Part shown: piece by piece, positions 38,235 through 46,723 of the stretch
Position numbering within the stretch: position 1 is the first letter of the stretch
Layout: every line of letters begins with the position of its first letter
Source: Sandarakinorhabdus sp. AAP62
GTDB lineage: Bacteria > Pseudomonadota > Alphaproteobacteria > Sphingomonadales > Sphingomonadaceae
NCBI RefSeq assembly: GCF_000331225.1
Contig: NZ_ANFY01000017.1
Location: forward strand, 1-64,000
DNA length: 64,000 bases
Reading direction: 5' to 3'
Notes under the pieces: generated by a model
What the model was told of the DNA's origin: nothing
Seen by the model: only the letters and a program-made list of their open reading frames with translations
Database searches by the model: none
Translations under genes and position numbers: made by a program

Positions 38235-39632
38235 ATGGCCAGTCCCGAATTTGATGTCGTCGTCATCGGCGGCGGCCCCGGTGGCTATGTTGCCGCCATC
38301 CGCGCCGCCCAGCATGGCCTGAAGGTCGCCTGCGTCGAGAAGCGCGGTGCGCTCGGCGGCACCTGCCTCAACGTTGGCTGCATCCCGTCGAAGGCGCTCT
38401 TGAACGGCAGCCATCTCTACGAGGAACTGGCCGGCGGCCATCTCGCCAAGTTCGGCGTGAAGGCCGACAATATCAGCTTCGACCTGTCCGCGCTGCTGGG
38501 GGAGAAGGACAAGGCGGTGAAGGAACTCACTGGCGGCATCGAGATGCTGTTCAAGAAGAACAAGGTGGAGTGGGTGAAGGGCGAGGCCAGCTTCGTCGAC
38601 GCCAAATCGGTGAAGGTGGGTGACCGCACGCTGACCGCGAAGAATTTCATCATCGCCACCGGTTCCGAAGTGGCGCTGCTGCCGGGCATGACGCCGGATG
38701 GCGAGGTGATCGTCACCTCCACCGAAGCGCTGAGCCTGCCGAAGGTGCCCGGCCATCTGGTGGTGATCGGCGGCGGTTACATTGGCCTCGAGATGGGCAG
38801 CGTCTGGCGGCGCCTTGGCGCCAAGGTGACGGTGGTGGAATATGCGCCGCGCATCGTGCCGGCGATGGATATCGAAGTGGCCGATGCCTTTGCCCGCATC
38901 CTGAAGAAGCAGGGCATGGTGCTGAAGACCGCCACCAAGGTGACCAGTGTGACCCGCAAGGGCAACGGCGCGGTCGTCACCGTCGAGCCGGCCGCCGGCG
39001 GTGCCGCCGAGACCATCGAAGCCGATGTCGTGCTGCTCTCCATCGGCCGGCGGCCCAACACCGATGGCCTGAACCTGGCCGCCACCGGCCTGACGCTGGA
39101 TGCCAAGGGCCGCGTGCCGATCGACCATCATTTCGCCACCGCCGTGCCCGGCATCTGGGCCATTGGTGACGTGGTGGAAGGCCCGATGCTGGCCCACAAG
39201 GCGGAAGACGAAGGCCTGGCCTGCGCCGACAATATCGCCGGGCTGGCCGGTTACGTGAACCACGCCGTCATCCCGGCCGTGGTCTACACCCACCCCGAAG
39301 TCGGCACCGTCGGCAAGACCGAGGAGGAACTGAAGGCCGAAGGCGTCGCCTACAAGGCCGGCAAGTTCCTGTTTGCCGCCAACAGCCGCGCCAAGACCAA
39401 CCGCGACACCGATGGCTTCGTGAAGGTGCTGGCCGATGCCAAGACTGATCGCGTGCTGGGCGTGCACATCATTGGCGCCATGGCCGGCACGATGATTGCC
39501 CAGGCGGCGCAGGCGATGGAGTTTGGGGCTTCATCCGAGGACATTGCGCTGACCTGTCATGCGCATCCGACGCACAGCGAGGCGCTCAAAGAAGCCGCGA
39601 TGGCCGTTACCGGCAAACCCATTCACATGTGA
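38235..39632 (+). CDS. lpd: Dihydrolipoamide dehydrogenase (E3)
   Basis: The 465-residue FAD disulfide oxidoreductase re-oxidises the lipoyl group of SucB (and probably other complexes) with NAD. FAD binding is seen in VIGGGPGGYVAAIRAAQHGLK and the redox-active pair in GGTCLNVGCIPSKALL. NAD binding is in VIGGGYIGLEMGSVWRRLGA, and the C-terminal catalytic His-Glu pair in CHAHPTHSEALKEA. The ATG at 38235 has a strong AAAGGAG site 8 bp upstream. The stop overlaps the next gene by one base (TGATG), which couples an oxygenase gene to the TCA operon. Confidence 0.97.
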   Translation: MASPEFDVVVIGGGPGGYVAAIRAAQHGLKVACVEKRGALGGTCLNVGCIPSKALLNGSHLYEELAGGHLAKFGVKADNISFDLSALLGEKDKAVKELTGGIEMLFKKNKVEWVKGEASFVDAKSVKVGDRTLTAKNFIIATGSEVALLPGMTPDGEVIVTSTEALSLPKVPGHLVVIGGGYIGLEMGSVWRRLGAKVTVVEYAPRIVPAMDIEVADAFARILKKQGMVLKTATKVTSVTRKGNGAVVTVEPAAGGAAETIEADVVLLSIGRRPNTDGLNLAATGLTLDAKGRVPIDHHFATAVPGIWAIGDVVEGPMLAHKAEDEGLACADNIAGLAGYVNHAVIPAVVYTHPEVGTVGKTEEELKAEGVAYKAGKFLFAANSRAKTNRDTDGFVKVLADAKTDRVLGVHIIGAMAGTMIAQAAQAMEFGASSEDIALTCHAHPTHSEALKEAAMAVTGKPIHM

Positions 39633-40285
39633 TGGCCGCAGACCGGGAGCGATTGGAACGGGACGGCTGCCTGCTGGTAAGCGGCGCCGCGGCCGGTCCG
39701 GCGCTCACGCGGCTTGCGGATCGGTTGGGTTCGGTGAAAGCTGGCGCGCGGGTTTCGACCCGTGATCCCGCTCTGGAGGAGGTGCTGTCGGCTCTGACGG
39801 GCATCGTCGAACCGGTTCAGCCCCGCGCCCGCGCCGTCCGCGCCCTCTGGTTCGACAAGACGCCTGAAGCCAATTGGCTGGTGCCCTGGCATCAGGATCG
39901 GACCATCGCGGTGCGCGAACGCCGAGATGCGCCGGGCTTTGGCCCGTGGTCGGTGAAGCAGGGCACATGTCATGTCGAACCGCCCTTTGCCTTGCTGGCG
40001 GCGATGCTGACGGTGCGCCTGCATATCGATGATTGCCCAGTCGAGAATGCGCCGCTTGAGGTCGCAAATGGCTCCCACCGAGAGCGGGTAGCGGCCGAAG
40101 CGGCAGCCAGTGCAGCCGAACGATATCCGCGTCAGTTGTGCCTCGCAGAAGCGGGTGACCTGTGGATCTATCGCACACCGATCCTGCACCGTTCTGCACG
40201 CGCCGCCGCCCCGCGACGGCGGCGTGTGCTGCAGGTGGATTTTTGCGCGCAGCAATTATTCGCCGGATTGCTGTGGGCAGATTGA
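39632..40285 (+). CDS. Phytanoyl-CoA dioxygenase (PhyH)-like 2OG/Fe(II) oxygenase
   Basis: The 217-residue protein keeps the facial triad of the PhyH family: His87 and Asp89 in LVPWHQDRTIAV and the distal His186 in RTPILHRSARA. Arg197-199 are candidates for the 2-oxoglutarate carboxylate anchor. A typical PLEVANGSHRER block lies between them. The substrate is unknown; these enzymes hydroxylate small molecules or side chains using 2-oxoglutarate, oxygen and iron. The start codon overlaps the lpd stop, so it is the last gene of the 2-oxoglutarate dehydrogenase operon, an odd but suggestive location for a 2-oxoglutarate consumer. Confidence 0.82.
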   Translation: MAADRERLERDGCLLVSGAAAGPALTRLADRLGSVKAGARVSTRDPALEEVLSALTGIVEPVQPRARAVRALWFDKTPEANWLVPWHQDRTIAVRERRDAPGFGPWSVKQGTCHVEPPFALLAAMLTVRLHIDDCPVENAPLEVANGSHRERVAAEAAASAAERYPRQLCLAEAGDLWIYRTPILHRSARAAAPRRRRVLQVDFCAQQLFAGLLWAD

Positions 40286-40367
40286 GAGCGTTCCGAACCG
40301 TTCGTCCATATCGCCGCGCATGTGCTAGCATCGCTGATCTTCGCGCATGGCAATCGGGGGCAAGCCA

Positions 40368-40748
40368 ATGATCAACGGCCGCATCGACGTGGTGAACCCA
40401 TCCGACAGCGATTGGCTGGAAATGCTGCTGCCGCAGGTCGGCCGGCCGTTCTTCATCAAGCCGCTGCTCGACGAGCCCGACACCGGCATGAGCCTGTCGA
40501 TGCTGCGCTATCCGGCCGGCTTCACCAATCCGCATCACACCCATCAATGCGGCCACGGCATTTATGTGCTGGAGGGCCGGCTGGTGACGCATCGCGGCGA
40601 ATATGGCCCCGGCACCTTCGTGTGGTTCCCCGAAGGCGAGCCGATGCAGCATGGCGCCTCCGCCGATGGCGACATGCTGGGCTTGTTCGTGACCAATAAG
40701 CCGTTCAGCATCGATTATGTGAATGAACCGGAAGGACATCGCCCATGA
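40368..40748 (+). CDS. Small cupin-domain protein
   Basis: The 126-residue single-domain cupin has motif 1 HHTHQCGHGIYVLEGRLVTHRGEYGPG (two His, then a His/Glu set) and a motif 2 region FPEGEPMQHGASADGDMLGLFV with the last His. The domain may bind a metal for an enzymatic step such as ring opening or isomerisation; nothing more specific can be said. The ATG at 40368 has GGGGGC upstream; another ATG 21 bp earlier is possible. The stop overlaps the next gene by 4 bp, so it is translationally coupled to the MetX-like hydrolase. Confidence 0.8.
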   Translation: MINGRIDVVNPSDSDWLEMLLPQVGRPFFIKPLLDEPDTGMSLSMLRYPAGFTNPHHTHQCGHGIYVLEGRLVTHRGEYGPGTFVWFPEGEPMQHGASADGDMLGLFVTNKPFSIDYVNEPEGHRP

Positions 40749-41758
40749 CAGGCCTCGCGACGTTCGAAGCTGGCGACGTCACCCTGCAATCGGGCGTCGT
40801 GCTGCCGGATGTGAAGCTCGTCTATCGCACCCACGGCCAGCTCAATGCGGCGCGGGACAATGCCATCCTTTACCCGACGCACTACATGGGCAATCACGAC
40901 AGCAATGCCTGGGCGATCGCGCCGGGCATGGCGTTGGACCCGCAGAAATATTTCATCATCATTCCCAACATGCTGGGCAACGGGGTTTCATCGTCGCCCA
41001 GCAACACGCCGGCGCCGTTTGATGGCCCGCGGTTTCCGCTGGTGACGGTGCGGGACAATGTGCTGTTGCAGCACCGCCTGGTGACGGAAGTGTTCGGCAT
41101 CAGCACGCTGCAACTGGTCCTTGGCCATTCGATGGGCGCGCTGCAGACGTTCCAATGGGGCGCGCTGTTTCCGGACATGGTGCAGCGGATCGCGCCCTTC
41201 TGCGGCGCGGCGCGGGTGTCGCGGCACAATTGGCTGTTCCTGGAAGGGGCCAAGTGCGCCCTGATGGCCGATGCGGCCTTTGCCGGCGGGGATTATGCGG
41301 CGCCGCCCGTTGCCGGCATCCGCGCCTTTGCGCGGGTGTATGCAGGGTGGGCGTGGTCGCAAACCTTCTTCCGCCAGCAACTGGATCGGGAGCGGCTCGG
41401 CCTGCCCTCCATGGAGGATTTTCTCCAGCTTGCCTGGGAACCGTTTTTCCAGACGCATGATGCCAACAATCTGCTGGCGATGCTGGCCACCTGGCAGGCG
41501 GCCGACATCAGCGCCGATCCGCGGTTTGACGGGGACTTCGCAAGGGCGCTGGCGGCCATCACCGCCAAGGCCTTCGTCATGCCGTGCCGCAGCGATCTCT
41601 ATTTTCCACCCGAAGACAGCGAGATCGAAGTCGGCCACATGCCGCACGCTCAGTTGCGCGTCATCCCGTCGGTGTGGGGGCATATGGCGGGCGGCGGCAT
41701 GAACCCCGAAGACATGATGTTCATCAACACCGCTCTGGCGGAACTGTTGGCCCACTAA
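40745..41758 (+). CDS. MetX-like alpha/beta hydrolase (homoserine acetyltransferase family)
   Basis: The 337-residue member of the homoserine O-acetyltransferase-like alpha/beta hydrolase group opens with a LQSGVVLPDVKLVYRTHG strand, has IIIPNMLGNGVSSSPSN, and carries a nucleophile elbow LGHSMGALQTFQW. A catalytic Asp lies near PCRSDLYFPPEDSEIE, and the terminal His in SVWGHMAGGGMNPEDM is the typical family ending. The elbow is GHSMGA rather than the GGSMGG of MetX, so true homoserine acetylation is doubtful; a hydrolase role is also possible. It overlaps the cupin gene upstream. A 42-bp gap precedes the PepSY gene. Confidence 0.82.
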   Translation: MTGLATFEAGDVTLQSGVVLPDVKLVYRTHGQLNAARDNAILYPTHYMGNHDSNAWAIAPGMALDPQKYFIIIPNMLGNGVSSSPSNTPAPFDGPRFPLVTVRDNVLLQHRLVTEVFGISTLQLVLGHSMGALQTFQWGALFPDMVQRIAPFCGAARVSRHNWLFLEGAKCALMADAAFAGGDYAAPPVAGIRAFARVYAGWAWSQTFFRQQLDRERLGLPSMEDFLQLAWEPFFQTHDANNLLAMLATWQAADISADPRFDGDFARALAAITAKAFVMPCRSDLYFPPEDSEIEVGHMPHAQLRVIPSVWGHMAGGGMNPEDMMFINTALAELLAH

Positions 41759-41800
41759 CTGAGGGGTGACGGCGGCCAATCCGGCCGCTACAGCGCCTTC

Positions 41801-42457
41801 ATGTTGTCTCCCCGCGCCACCCGCACCGTTCGCTGGCTCCATCTGTGGACCGGCGTCATCATCGGTATCCAGATCATCCTCTGGGTGGCGTCTGGTCTCG
41901 TCATGGTGGTTCGCCCGCTGGACGAAGTGCGCGGCACCACGCTGCGGCGGGAGGCGCCCGTGACGCTGGCGATGCCCGCTGGGTTACCGCCGCTGCAGGG
42001 TGTCGAGAAGCTGGAACTCGGCCAGTTGCTTGGGCGCCCGGTGTGGAAGCTGACAGATGGGCAGGGCAAGCATCTGCTGGATGCCACCACCGGCAAGCCG
42101 ATCGCCATCACGGCCACCAGCGCCGAGGCCATCGCTCGCGCCGGAACCACGCTCAGCGGGCCGGCGACGGTCCGGGAAGTGACGCCGAAGGCACCGGCCA
42201 GCGACTGGCGGGAAACCAATGGCTTTGCGGTTGAATTTGCCGATGATGTGCGCGTGTATGTCACCATGCAGGGCGACATCGGGGCAGTACGCACGCCGTG
42301 GTGGCGGTTTTATGATCTGTTCTGGGGGCTGCACATCCTCGACTGGCAGGACCGCGAGAACACCCATGGCCCGGTGATCATCATCGCCACTTTGATGGCA
42401 TTGGGCGTCGTGCTCACCGGGGCCTTGCTCACCATCCGGCATTTCTGGCGGCGGTGA
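41801..42457 (+). CDS. PepSY domain membrane protein
   Basis: The 218-residue protein has an N-terminal transmembrane helix (WLHLWTGVIIGIQIILWVASGLVMVV), a periplasmic PepSY-type domain with GRPVWKLTDGQGKHLLDATTGKP, and a C-terminal pair HGPVIIIATLMALGVVLTGALLTI. The H-W-T and H-I-L-D-W segments resemble PepSY-TM proteins of iron metabolism or reductase type. Function unknown. The stop codon shares a base with the TRIC gene start (TGATG), so the two are coupled. Confidence 0.75.
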   Translation: MLSPRATRTVRWLHLWTGVIIGIQIILWVASGLVMVVRPLDEVRGTTLRREAPVTLAMPAGLPPLQGVEKLELGQLLGRPVWKLTDGQGKHLLDATTGKPIAITATSAEAIARAGTTLSGPATVREVTPKAPASDWRETNGFAVEFADDVRVYVTMQGDIGAVRTPWWRFYDLFWGLHILDWQDRENTHGPVIIIATLMALGVVLTGALLTIRHFWRR

Positions 42458-43098
42458 TGGCCGCGCTTCCGATCCCGCCGCTGGAGCCGGTGCTGGCCGC
42501 GCTCGACATGGCGGGTGTGGCGGTGTTTGCCGTGTCGGGCGCGCTGGCGGCGGCGCGGATCAAGCAGACCATCGTGACCTTCGCCTTCTTCGCCACCGTC
42601 ACCGGGCTGGGCGGCGGCACGCTGCGCGACATGTTGATCGATGCGCCGGTGTTCTGGGTGGGGCGTTCGGATTATCTCGGCATCTGCCTGGTGGGCGCCG
42701 CATCGGTGTGGCTGCTGCGCGCTGATCGCTGGCGCCTGGATGCGCTGCTGTGGTTCGATGCGCTTGGCCTGGGTGCCTATAGCGTGCTGGGCGCGGCCAA
42801 GGCGCTGAGCCTGGGCGTGCCGCCGCTGCCGGCGATTGGCATGGGCGTGCTCACTGCCAGTTTCGGCGGCATCGTGCGCGATCTGCTGGCCGGCGAACCC
42901 TCCATCCTGCTGCGCCGTGAAATCTATGTTTCGGCCGCCGCGCTGGGGGCGGGGATCTATGTGGGGCTCACCCTACTCGGCTTGTCGCTGTGGCCGGCGG
43001 CGATCATTGGCGCCGCCGCCGGTTTTGGGTTGCGCGGGATTGCCATTGCCACCGGGTTGGCCCTGCCGGGTTACCGGCCGGATACGGACGAGGATTGA
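42457..43098 (+). CDS. TRIC-family (UPF0126) cation channel
   Basis: The 213-residue inner membrane protein is built of two repeats of three helices plus one. Each repeat has a conserved Gly-rich kink, TGLGGGTLRDMLID and TASFGGIVRDLLAG, the hallmark of TRIC/YadS proteins that form trimeric potassium-permeable channels. It opens AALPIPPLEPVLAALDMAGVAVFAVSGALAA. The ATG at 42457 overlaps the PepSY stop. Its last 28 bp overlap the convergent end of sppA. Confidence 0.88.
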   Translation: MAALPIPPLEPVLAALDMAGVAVFAVSGALAAARIKQTIVTFAFFATVTGLGGGTLRDMLIDAPVFWVGRSDYLGICLVGAASVWLLRADRWRLDALLWFDALGLGAYSVLGAAKALSLGVPPLPAIGMGVLTASFGGIVRDLLAGEPSILLRREIYVSAAALGAGIYVGLTLLGLSLWPAAIIGAAAGFGLRGIAIATGLALPGYRPDTDED

Positions 43099-44963
43099 AT
43101 TAGGCGGGCCACAAAGCCTTCCGCTTCACGCGCGGCCGCGGGGCGGGGCGAGCCGGCCATGCTGCATTCGATGCACAATGCCTGCATGGTGGCGCCCTTG
43201 CCGCCGGCCAGCCAGCCCAGATCCTGTGCGGCGCTGAGCAGGCGCAGGCGAGAGGCCTGCACCAGGCGCGCCCACGGATCGCGCGCGGCGGGTTCTTCGG
43301 TTTCGCTGCGGCCGAAATCGGCAAAGGCCTGCTGCCACGCCGGGATAGGCCGTTCGATATCGATCACGCGCACATCGCCCTTCAGGCCGGCCTTGGCGGC
43401 GGCGGCGGCAACAGCGGCATCAAGCCCGCCGAAATTGTCGATCAGCTTCAGGCTTTTGGCTTCGGTGCCGGCCCACACACGGCCCTGGGCGATGCGATCG
43501 ACATCGGCCACCGGCAGCTTGCGGGCGGCGGAAACCAGGCCAAGGAAGCGGCGATACGTGTCTTCCACGCCCATCTGCAGCACGGTGCGCACCTGCGGCG
43601 ACAGGCCGGCCACCACATCGGGTTCACCGCTGTAGGGCGTGGTCTTCACGCCATCGGCGTTGATGCCGATCGCGTTCAGGGCGCGCGGGAAGCTGGGCAG
43701 GATGGCAAAGACGCCGATCGAGCCGGTGATGGTGGAAGGCTGGGCAAAGATCTGATCGGCCGCCGTGCCAACCCAATAGCCGCCGCTGGCCGCCGCCGAA
43801 CCAAAGCTGGCAACGATGGGCAGGCCGTCGGCCTTGGCGGCCAGCAACGCCGTGCGGATTTCCTCGGACGCCGTCACCGAACCACCGCCGGAATCGACCC
43901 GCACCACCAGGGCCTTGATATCGTCATTCCTGGCCAGTGCCTCTTCCAGCGCCGCCCGGATGGTGGCGCTGCCGGCAGTGCCGCGCGGGGCCTCGCCATC
44001 AACGATATTGCCGGTGACATAGACGACGCCCACGGCATCGCCGCGCCCGCTGCTGCGGGTGGCCGACAGATAGTCGGTCAGGCTGACACCGGCAAAATGG
44101 CCCCAATCGGCGCGCTCGTCTTCGCCCACCAGCTCGATCATGGCGTGATCGAACGCATCGCGGTCGGCCAGGGCGTCGACCATGCCGGCATCCAGGGACG
44201 CCCTGGCAATATTGCCGCCGAACCTGCCGAGACGCTGCGGCAACTGGTTGATATAGGCGGTCACGTCCACCTTGGGTCGCAGCCGCCGGGCATCGGCAAG
44301 CCAGCTGGCCCACAGGCTGCCGGCCAGCGCCTGATCGGCGGCCCTGGCTTCGGGTGAGGCGCTGGCGCGGGTATAGGGTTCCACGAAGCTTTTGTAGGTG
44401 CCGACGCGGAACACGTTGACATCAATCTGCAATTTTTCGAGCGCGCGGGCGAAATAGAGCCGCGAACCGCCCGGACCGGTGATGATGACGCCGCCCAGCG
44501 GATTGAGCCAGATGCGATTTGCGCCCGCCGCAAGCAGCCAGCTGTCGTCGGTATAGGCCGTCGCCCAGGCGTGCACGGGCTTGCCGGCCTTGCGGAAGCG
44601 GGCGAGGGCGTCGCCCACGCTGGTCAGATTGGCCTGACCGCCGCCCATGAAGCCATCGAGTTCCAGCACGATGGCCTTGATGCGATCATCTTCGGCCGCG
44701 GTGTCGATGGCACGCACCAGATCACGGACCTGGATTTCGGATGCGACATTGCCTGATGCGGCATCCAGGACCGAGGTTTCCGTTGCCTGATCAACAATGG
44801 CGCCATCGATCGCCAGCACCAGCGCGGCGCCATCGGGGACGTGGGCCGGTTTCGCCGAGGACAGCAGCGCCGAAAAGCCGATGAAGAAGACCGCCAAAAG
44901 GGCAAGGACGAGAAAATCCTTGATGCCGACAATGATGCGCCAAACGAGGCCAAGGGTTTTCAA
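43071..44963 (-). CDS. sppA: Signal peptide peptidase SppA, 67K type
   Basis: The 630-residue membrane-bound serine protease has an N-terminal transmembrane helix (FLVLALLAVFFIGFSALL). The two-domain 67K organisation is clear: the catalytic Lys191 in FRVGTYKSFVEPYTR lies in the first domain and the nucleophile Ser393 in GSAAASGGYWVGT in the second, matching the spacing in the Escherichia coli enzyme (Lys209/Ser409). It degrades signal peptides cleaved from exported proteins. An unusual ending carries extra C-terminal residues past the core that overlap the convergent TRIC gene. Confidence 0.93.
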   Translation of the reverse strand: MKTLGLVWRIIVGIKDFLVLALLAVFFIGFSALLSSAKPAHVPDGAALVLAIDGAIVDQATETSVLDAASGNVASEIQVRDLVRAIDTAAEDDRIKAIVLELDGFMGGGQANLTSVGDALARFRKAGKPVHAWATAYTDDSWLLAAGANRIWLNPLGGVIITGPGGSRLYFARALEKLQIDVNVFRVGTYKSFVEPYTRASASPEARAADQALAGSLWASWLADARRLRPKVDVTAYINQLPQRLGRFGGNIARASLDAGMVDALADRDAFDHAMIELVGEDERADWGHFAGVSLTDYLSATRSSGRGDAVGVVYVTGNIVDGEAPRGTAGSATIRAALEEALARNDDIKALVVRVDSGGGSVTASEEIRTALLAAKADGLPIVASFGSAAASGGYWVGTAADQIFAQPSTITGSIGVFAILPSFPRALNAIGINADGVKTTPYSGEPDVVAGLSPQVRTVLQMGVEDTYRRFLGLVSAARKLPVADVDRIAQGRVWAGTEAKSLKLIDNFGGLDAAVAAAAAKAGLKGDVRVIDIERPIPAWQQAFADFGRSETEEPAARDPWARLVQASRLRLLSAAQDLGWLAGGKGATMQALCIECSMAGSPRPAAAREAEGFVARLIQSSSVSGR

Positions 44964-45057
44964 GATGCAGTGCCTTCAGGAAACGGAGCCCAGGCCATAG
45001 CAGCAGGCCCGTGGCAGCGGCAACTGGCCGCCGCGCCGCATGCCCGGTGAAGGCTGA

Positions 45058-45765
45058 TCAGGGATTGACCGGTTCGGGCAGGAAATCCAGTTTCTGCACC
45101 GCAGTATCGGTGGCGCTGCATTCCGCCGGCGTGGCGTGGGTGTCGTTTGGCCAGGTGCCTTCCAGCGGCAGTCGGAATTCCCAGCCTCCATTCTGCAGGC
45201 GATGCTGCACTTCGCCGGTGAGGCGCAGGCTGGTGCCGCCGGTGGCGCCGATCTGGCGGGCGGCTTCATCGATGCACTGGCGGAAAGCGCGTTCTGCGGC
45301 GGGCGGCACCTGGTTCGGGCCGATGTTGATGGTGGCCGGTGGCTTGCTGCCGCCCTGGGTGGCGCTTTCGGCTTCCTTCTTCTTGCCCTTGGAAAGCAGC
45401 AGCGCCAGCAGGCCGGCGGCCACGGCCGCGCCGGCAATCACCGCGCCGGTGGATGGGCCGCCACCGCCGCGCCGGCCGACTTCGAATTCGGCGCGGCAGC
45501 CGTTTCTCACCCAGATGCTGCCTCGATCACTGCCCCAGTTGCGGCGCGAACAATCGCCGCCCAGCACACGCGAAAGCCGCACCCCGTCGCGGGTGTTGGC
45601 GCTGCAGCGGGCATAGCGGAAATTCCAGCTTTCACAGCGGACGATCTGGCCGCCGCCATTGTTGTTCCACCCCTGGTTGTTCCAGTCGGATTGGGCCGCG
45701 GCCGGCGGGATCACGGCCGTTGCGGCAAGGGCAAGCAAGGCGATGAGGCTGGCGCTGCGGCGCAT
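45058..45765 (-). CDS. DUF3011 protein, one repeat, exported
   Basis: The 235-residue protein has a signal peptide (residues 1-25, ending IPPAAAQ), a Trp/Asn/Gly-rich lead and a DUF3011-like domain at about residues 40-95 (IVRCESWNFRYARC, VRLSRVLGGDC, IWVRNGCRAEFEV). A transmembrane segment TGAVIAGAAVAAGLLALLLSKGKKK follows, and a C-terminal 110 residues look like a separate domain. Conserved Cys suggest disulfides in the periplasm. The gene immediately upstream on the same strand encodes three such repeats (gap 24 bp). The function of DUF3011 is unknown; a carbohydrate or envelope-binding role is a guess. Confidence 0.78.
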   Translation of the reverse strand: MRRSASLIALLALAATAVIPPAAAQSDWNNQGWNNNGGGQIVRCESWNFRYARCSANTRDGVRLSRVLGGDCSRRNWGSDRGSIWVRNGCRAEFEVGRRGGGGPSTGAVIAGAAVAAGLLALLLSKGKKKEAESATQGGSKPPATINIGPNQVPPAAERAFRQCIDEAARQIGATGGTSLRLTGEVQHRLQNGGWEFRLPLEGTWPNDTHATPAECSATDTAVQKLDFLPEPVNP

Positions 45766-45789
45766 GTGGGTTCCCCCCGGAAATTGGCG

Positions 45790-46590
45790 TCAATAGAGGT
45801 CGAACACGGCGCGGCAGCCGCCATTCACCCAGATCTGGCCCGGCCTCGTGCCCCAGGTGCGCCCTTCCACGCAATTGCCGCCCAGCACGCGCGACAGGCG
45901 CACCTGGCGGCCACGCGGCGCAGCGCATGTGGCGGCGCGATAATTCCAGCTTTCGCAGGTGATGCTGACTTGCTGGCCAGCGCTGCCCCAGCCGCCACCG
46001 CCGCCACTACCCCAGCCGCCGCCAGAGCCGCCCCAGCCGGTCGCGCCCTGCAGCACTTCGAATTCGGCGCGACAGCCATTGCGCACGGAAATGGCGCGGC
46101 GATCCCAGCGCCAGGTGGCGCCATCACGGCAATCACCAGCGATCACGCGCCGCAGGCGGACGCTGCTGATGACGCCCTGCACCGGGCAGCGTTGATCGCG
46201 GTAATTCCAGCTTTCGCAGCGTAGCAGCTGCCAGCGGCCATCGCCCGGGCCGTTGCCCCAGTTATTGCCAGCGCCAGCATTGGGGTCCCAGCCACCGGCG
46301 CCCCAGCCATCATTGGCATCGGTGCGGAACACGGCGCGGCAACCATTGCGCACGTGAATGGCACGGCCATCGTGATACCAGCTCTCGCCTTCGATGCACT
46401 GGCCGCCGCGCACGCGCAGCAGCTGCACGCGCACCGCACCGGGCGCGGCACAGACGGCTTCGCGGTAATTCCAGCTTTCGCAGGTGATTTCGCGCCATTG
46501 CTGGGCGGCTGCGGGCGCGGCGGGCAGGGTGAGCGCGGCGCCGGCCGCCAGCGCGTTGATGGACAGTGCAGACACAAGCAGGCGGCGCAT
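45790..46590 (-). CDS. DUF3011 protein with three tandem repeats, exported
   Basis: The 266-residue protein has a signal peptide (residues 1-29, ending AAPAAAQQ) and three copies of a repeat of about 60-65 residues, each with CESWNYR, Cys, V-x-L-x-R-V-x-G-G-x-C, Trp, an R-x-I-x-V-x-N-G-C-R-A-x-F block and two or more Cys. Gly/Trp-rich spacers separate them (WGGSGGGWGSGGGGGW). The ATG at 46590 (MRRLLVSALSINALAAG) is supported by the signal peptide. It lies upstream of a one-repeat paralogue. Probably a secreted or periplasmic multi-domain binding protein. Confidence 0.8.
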   Translation of the reverse strand: MRRLLVSALSINALAAGAALTLPAAPAAAQQWREITCESWNYREAVCAAPGAVRVQLLRVRGGQCIEGESWYHDGRAIHVRNGCRAVFRTDANDGWGAGGWDPNAGAGNNWGNGPGDGRWQLLRCESWNYRDQRCPVQGVISSVRLRRVIAGDCRDGATWRWDRRAISVRNGCRAEFEVLQGATGWGGSGGGWGSGGGGGWGSAGQQVSITCESWNYRAATCAAPRGRQVRLSRVLGGNCVEGRTWGTRPGQIWVNGGCRAVFDLY

Positions 46591-46723
46591 CGGATCGTCT
46601 CCCCCGGTTGGACAATAGGGCAAGGGCGATCCTGCGCTTGTCCCAATTGCCGCTGGATGAATGGTGCCAGTTGGGGAAATCAAGTCAAGATCGGCCGCAG
46701 CGATGTTCGGGAAACGACCCTGT

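Noticed and set aside
36225-39467. 1080-codon minus-strand frame opposite sucA, sucB and lpd
   Set aside because: The opposite strand encodes three unmistakable TCA-cycle enzymes. The long frame results from GC-rich codon structure.
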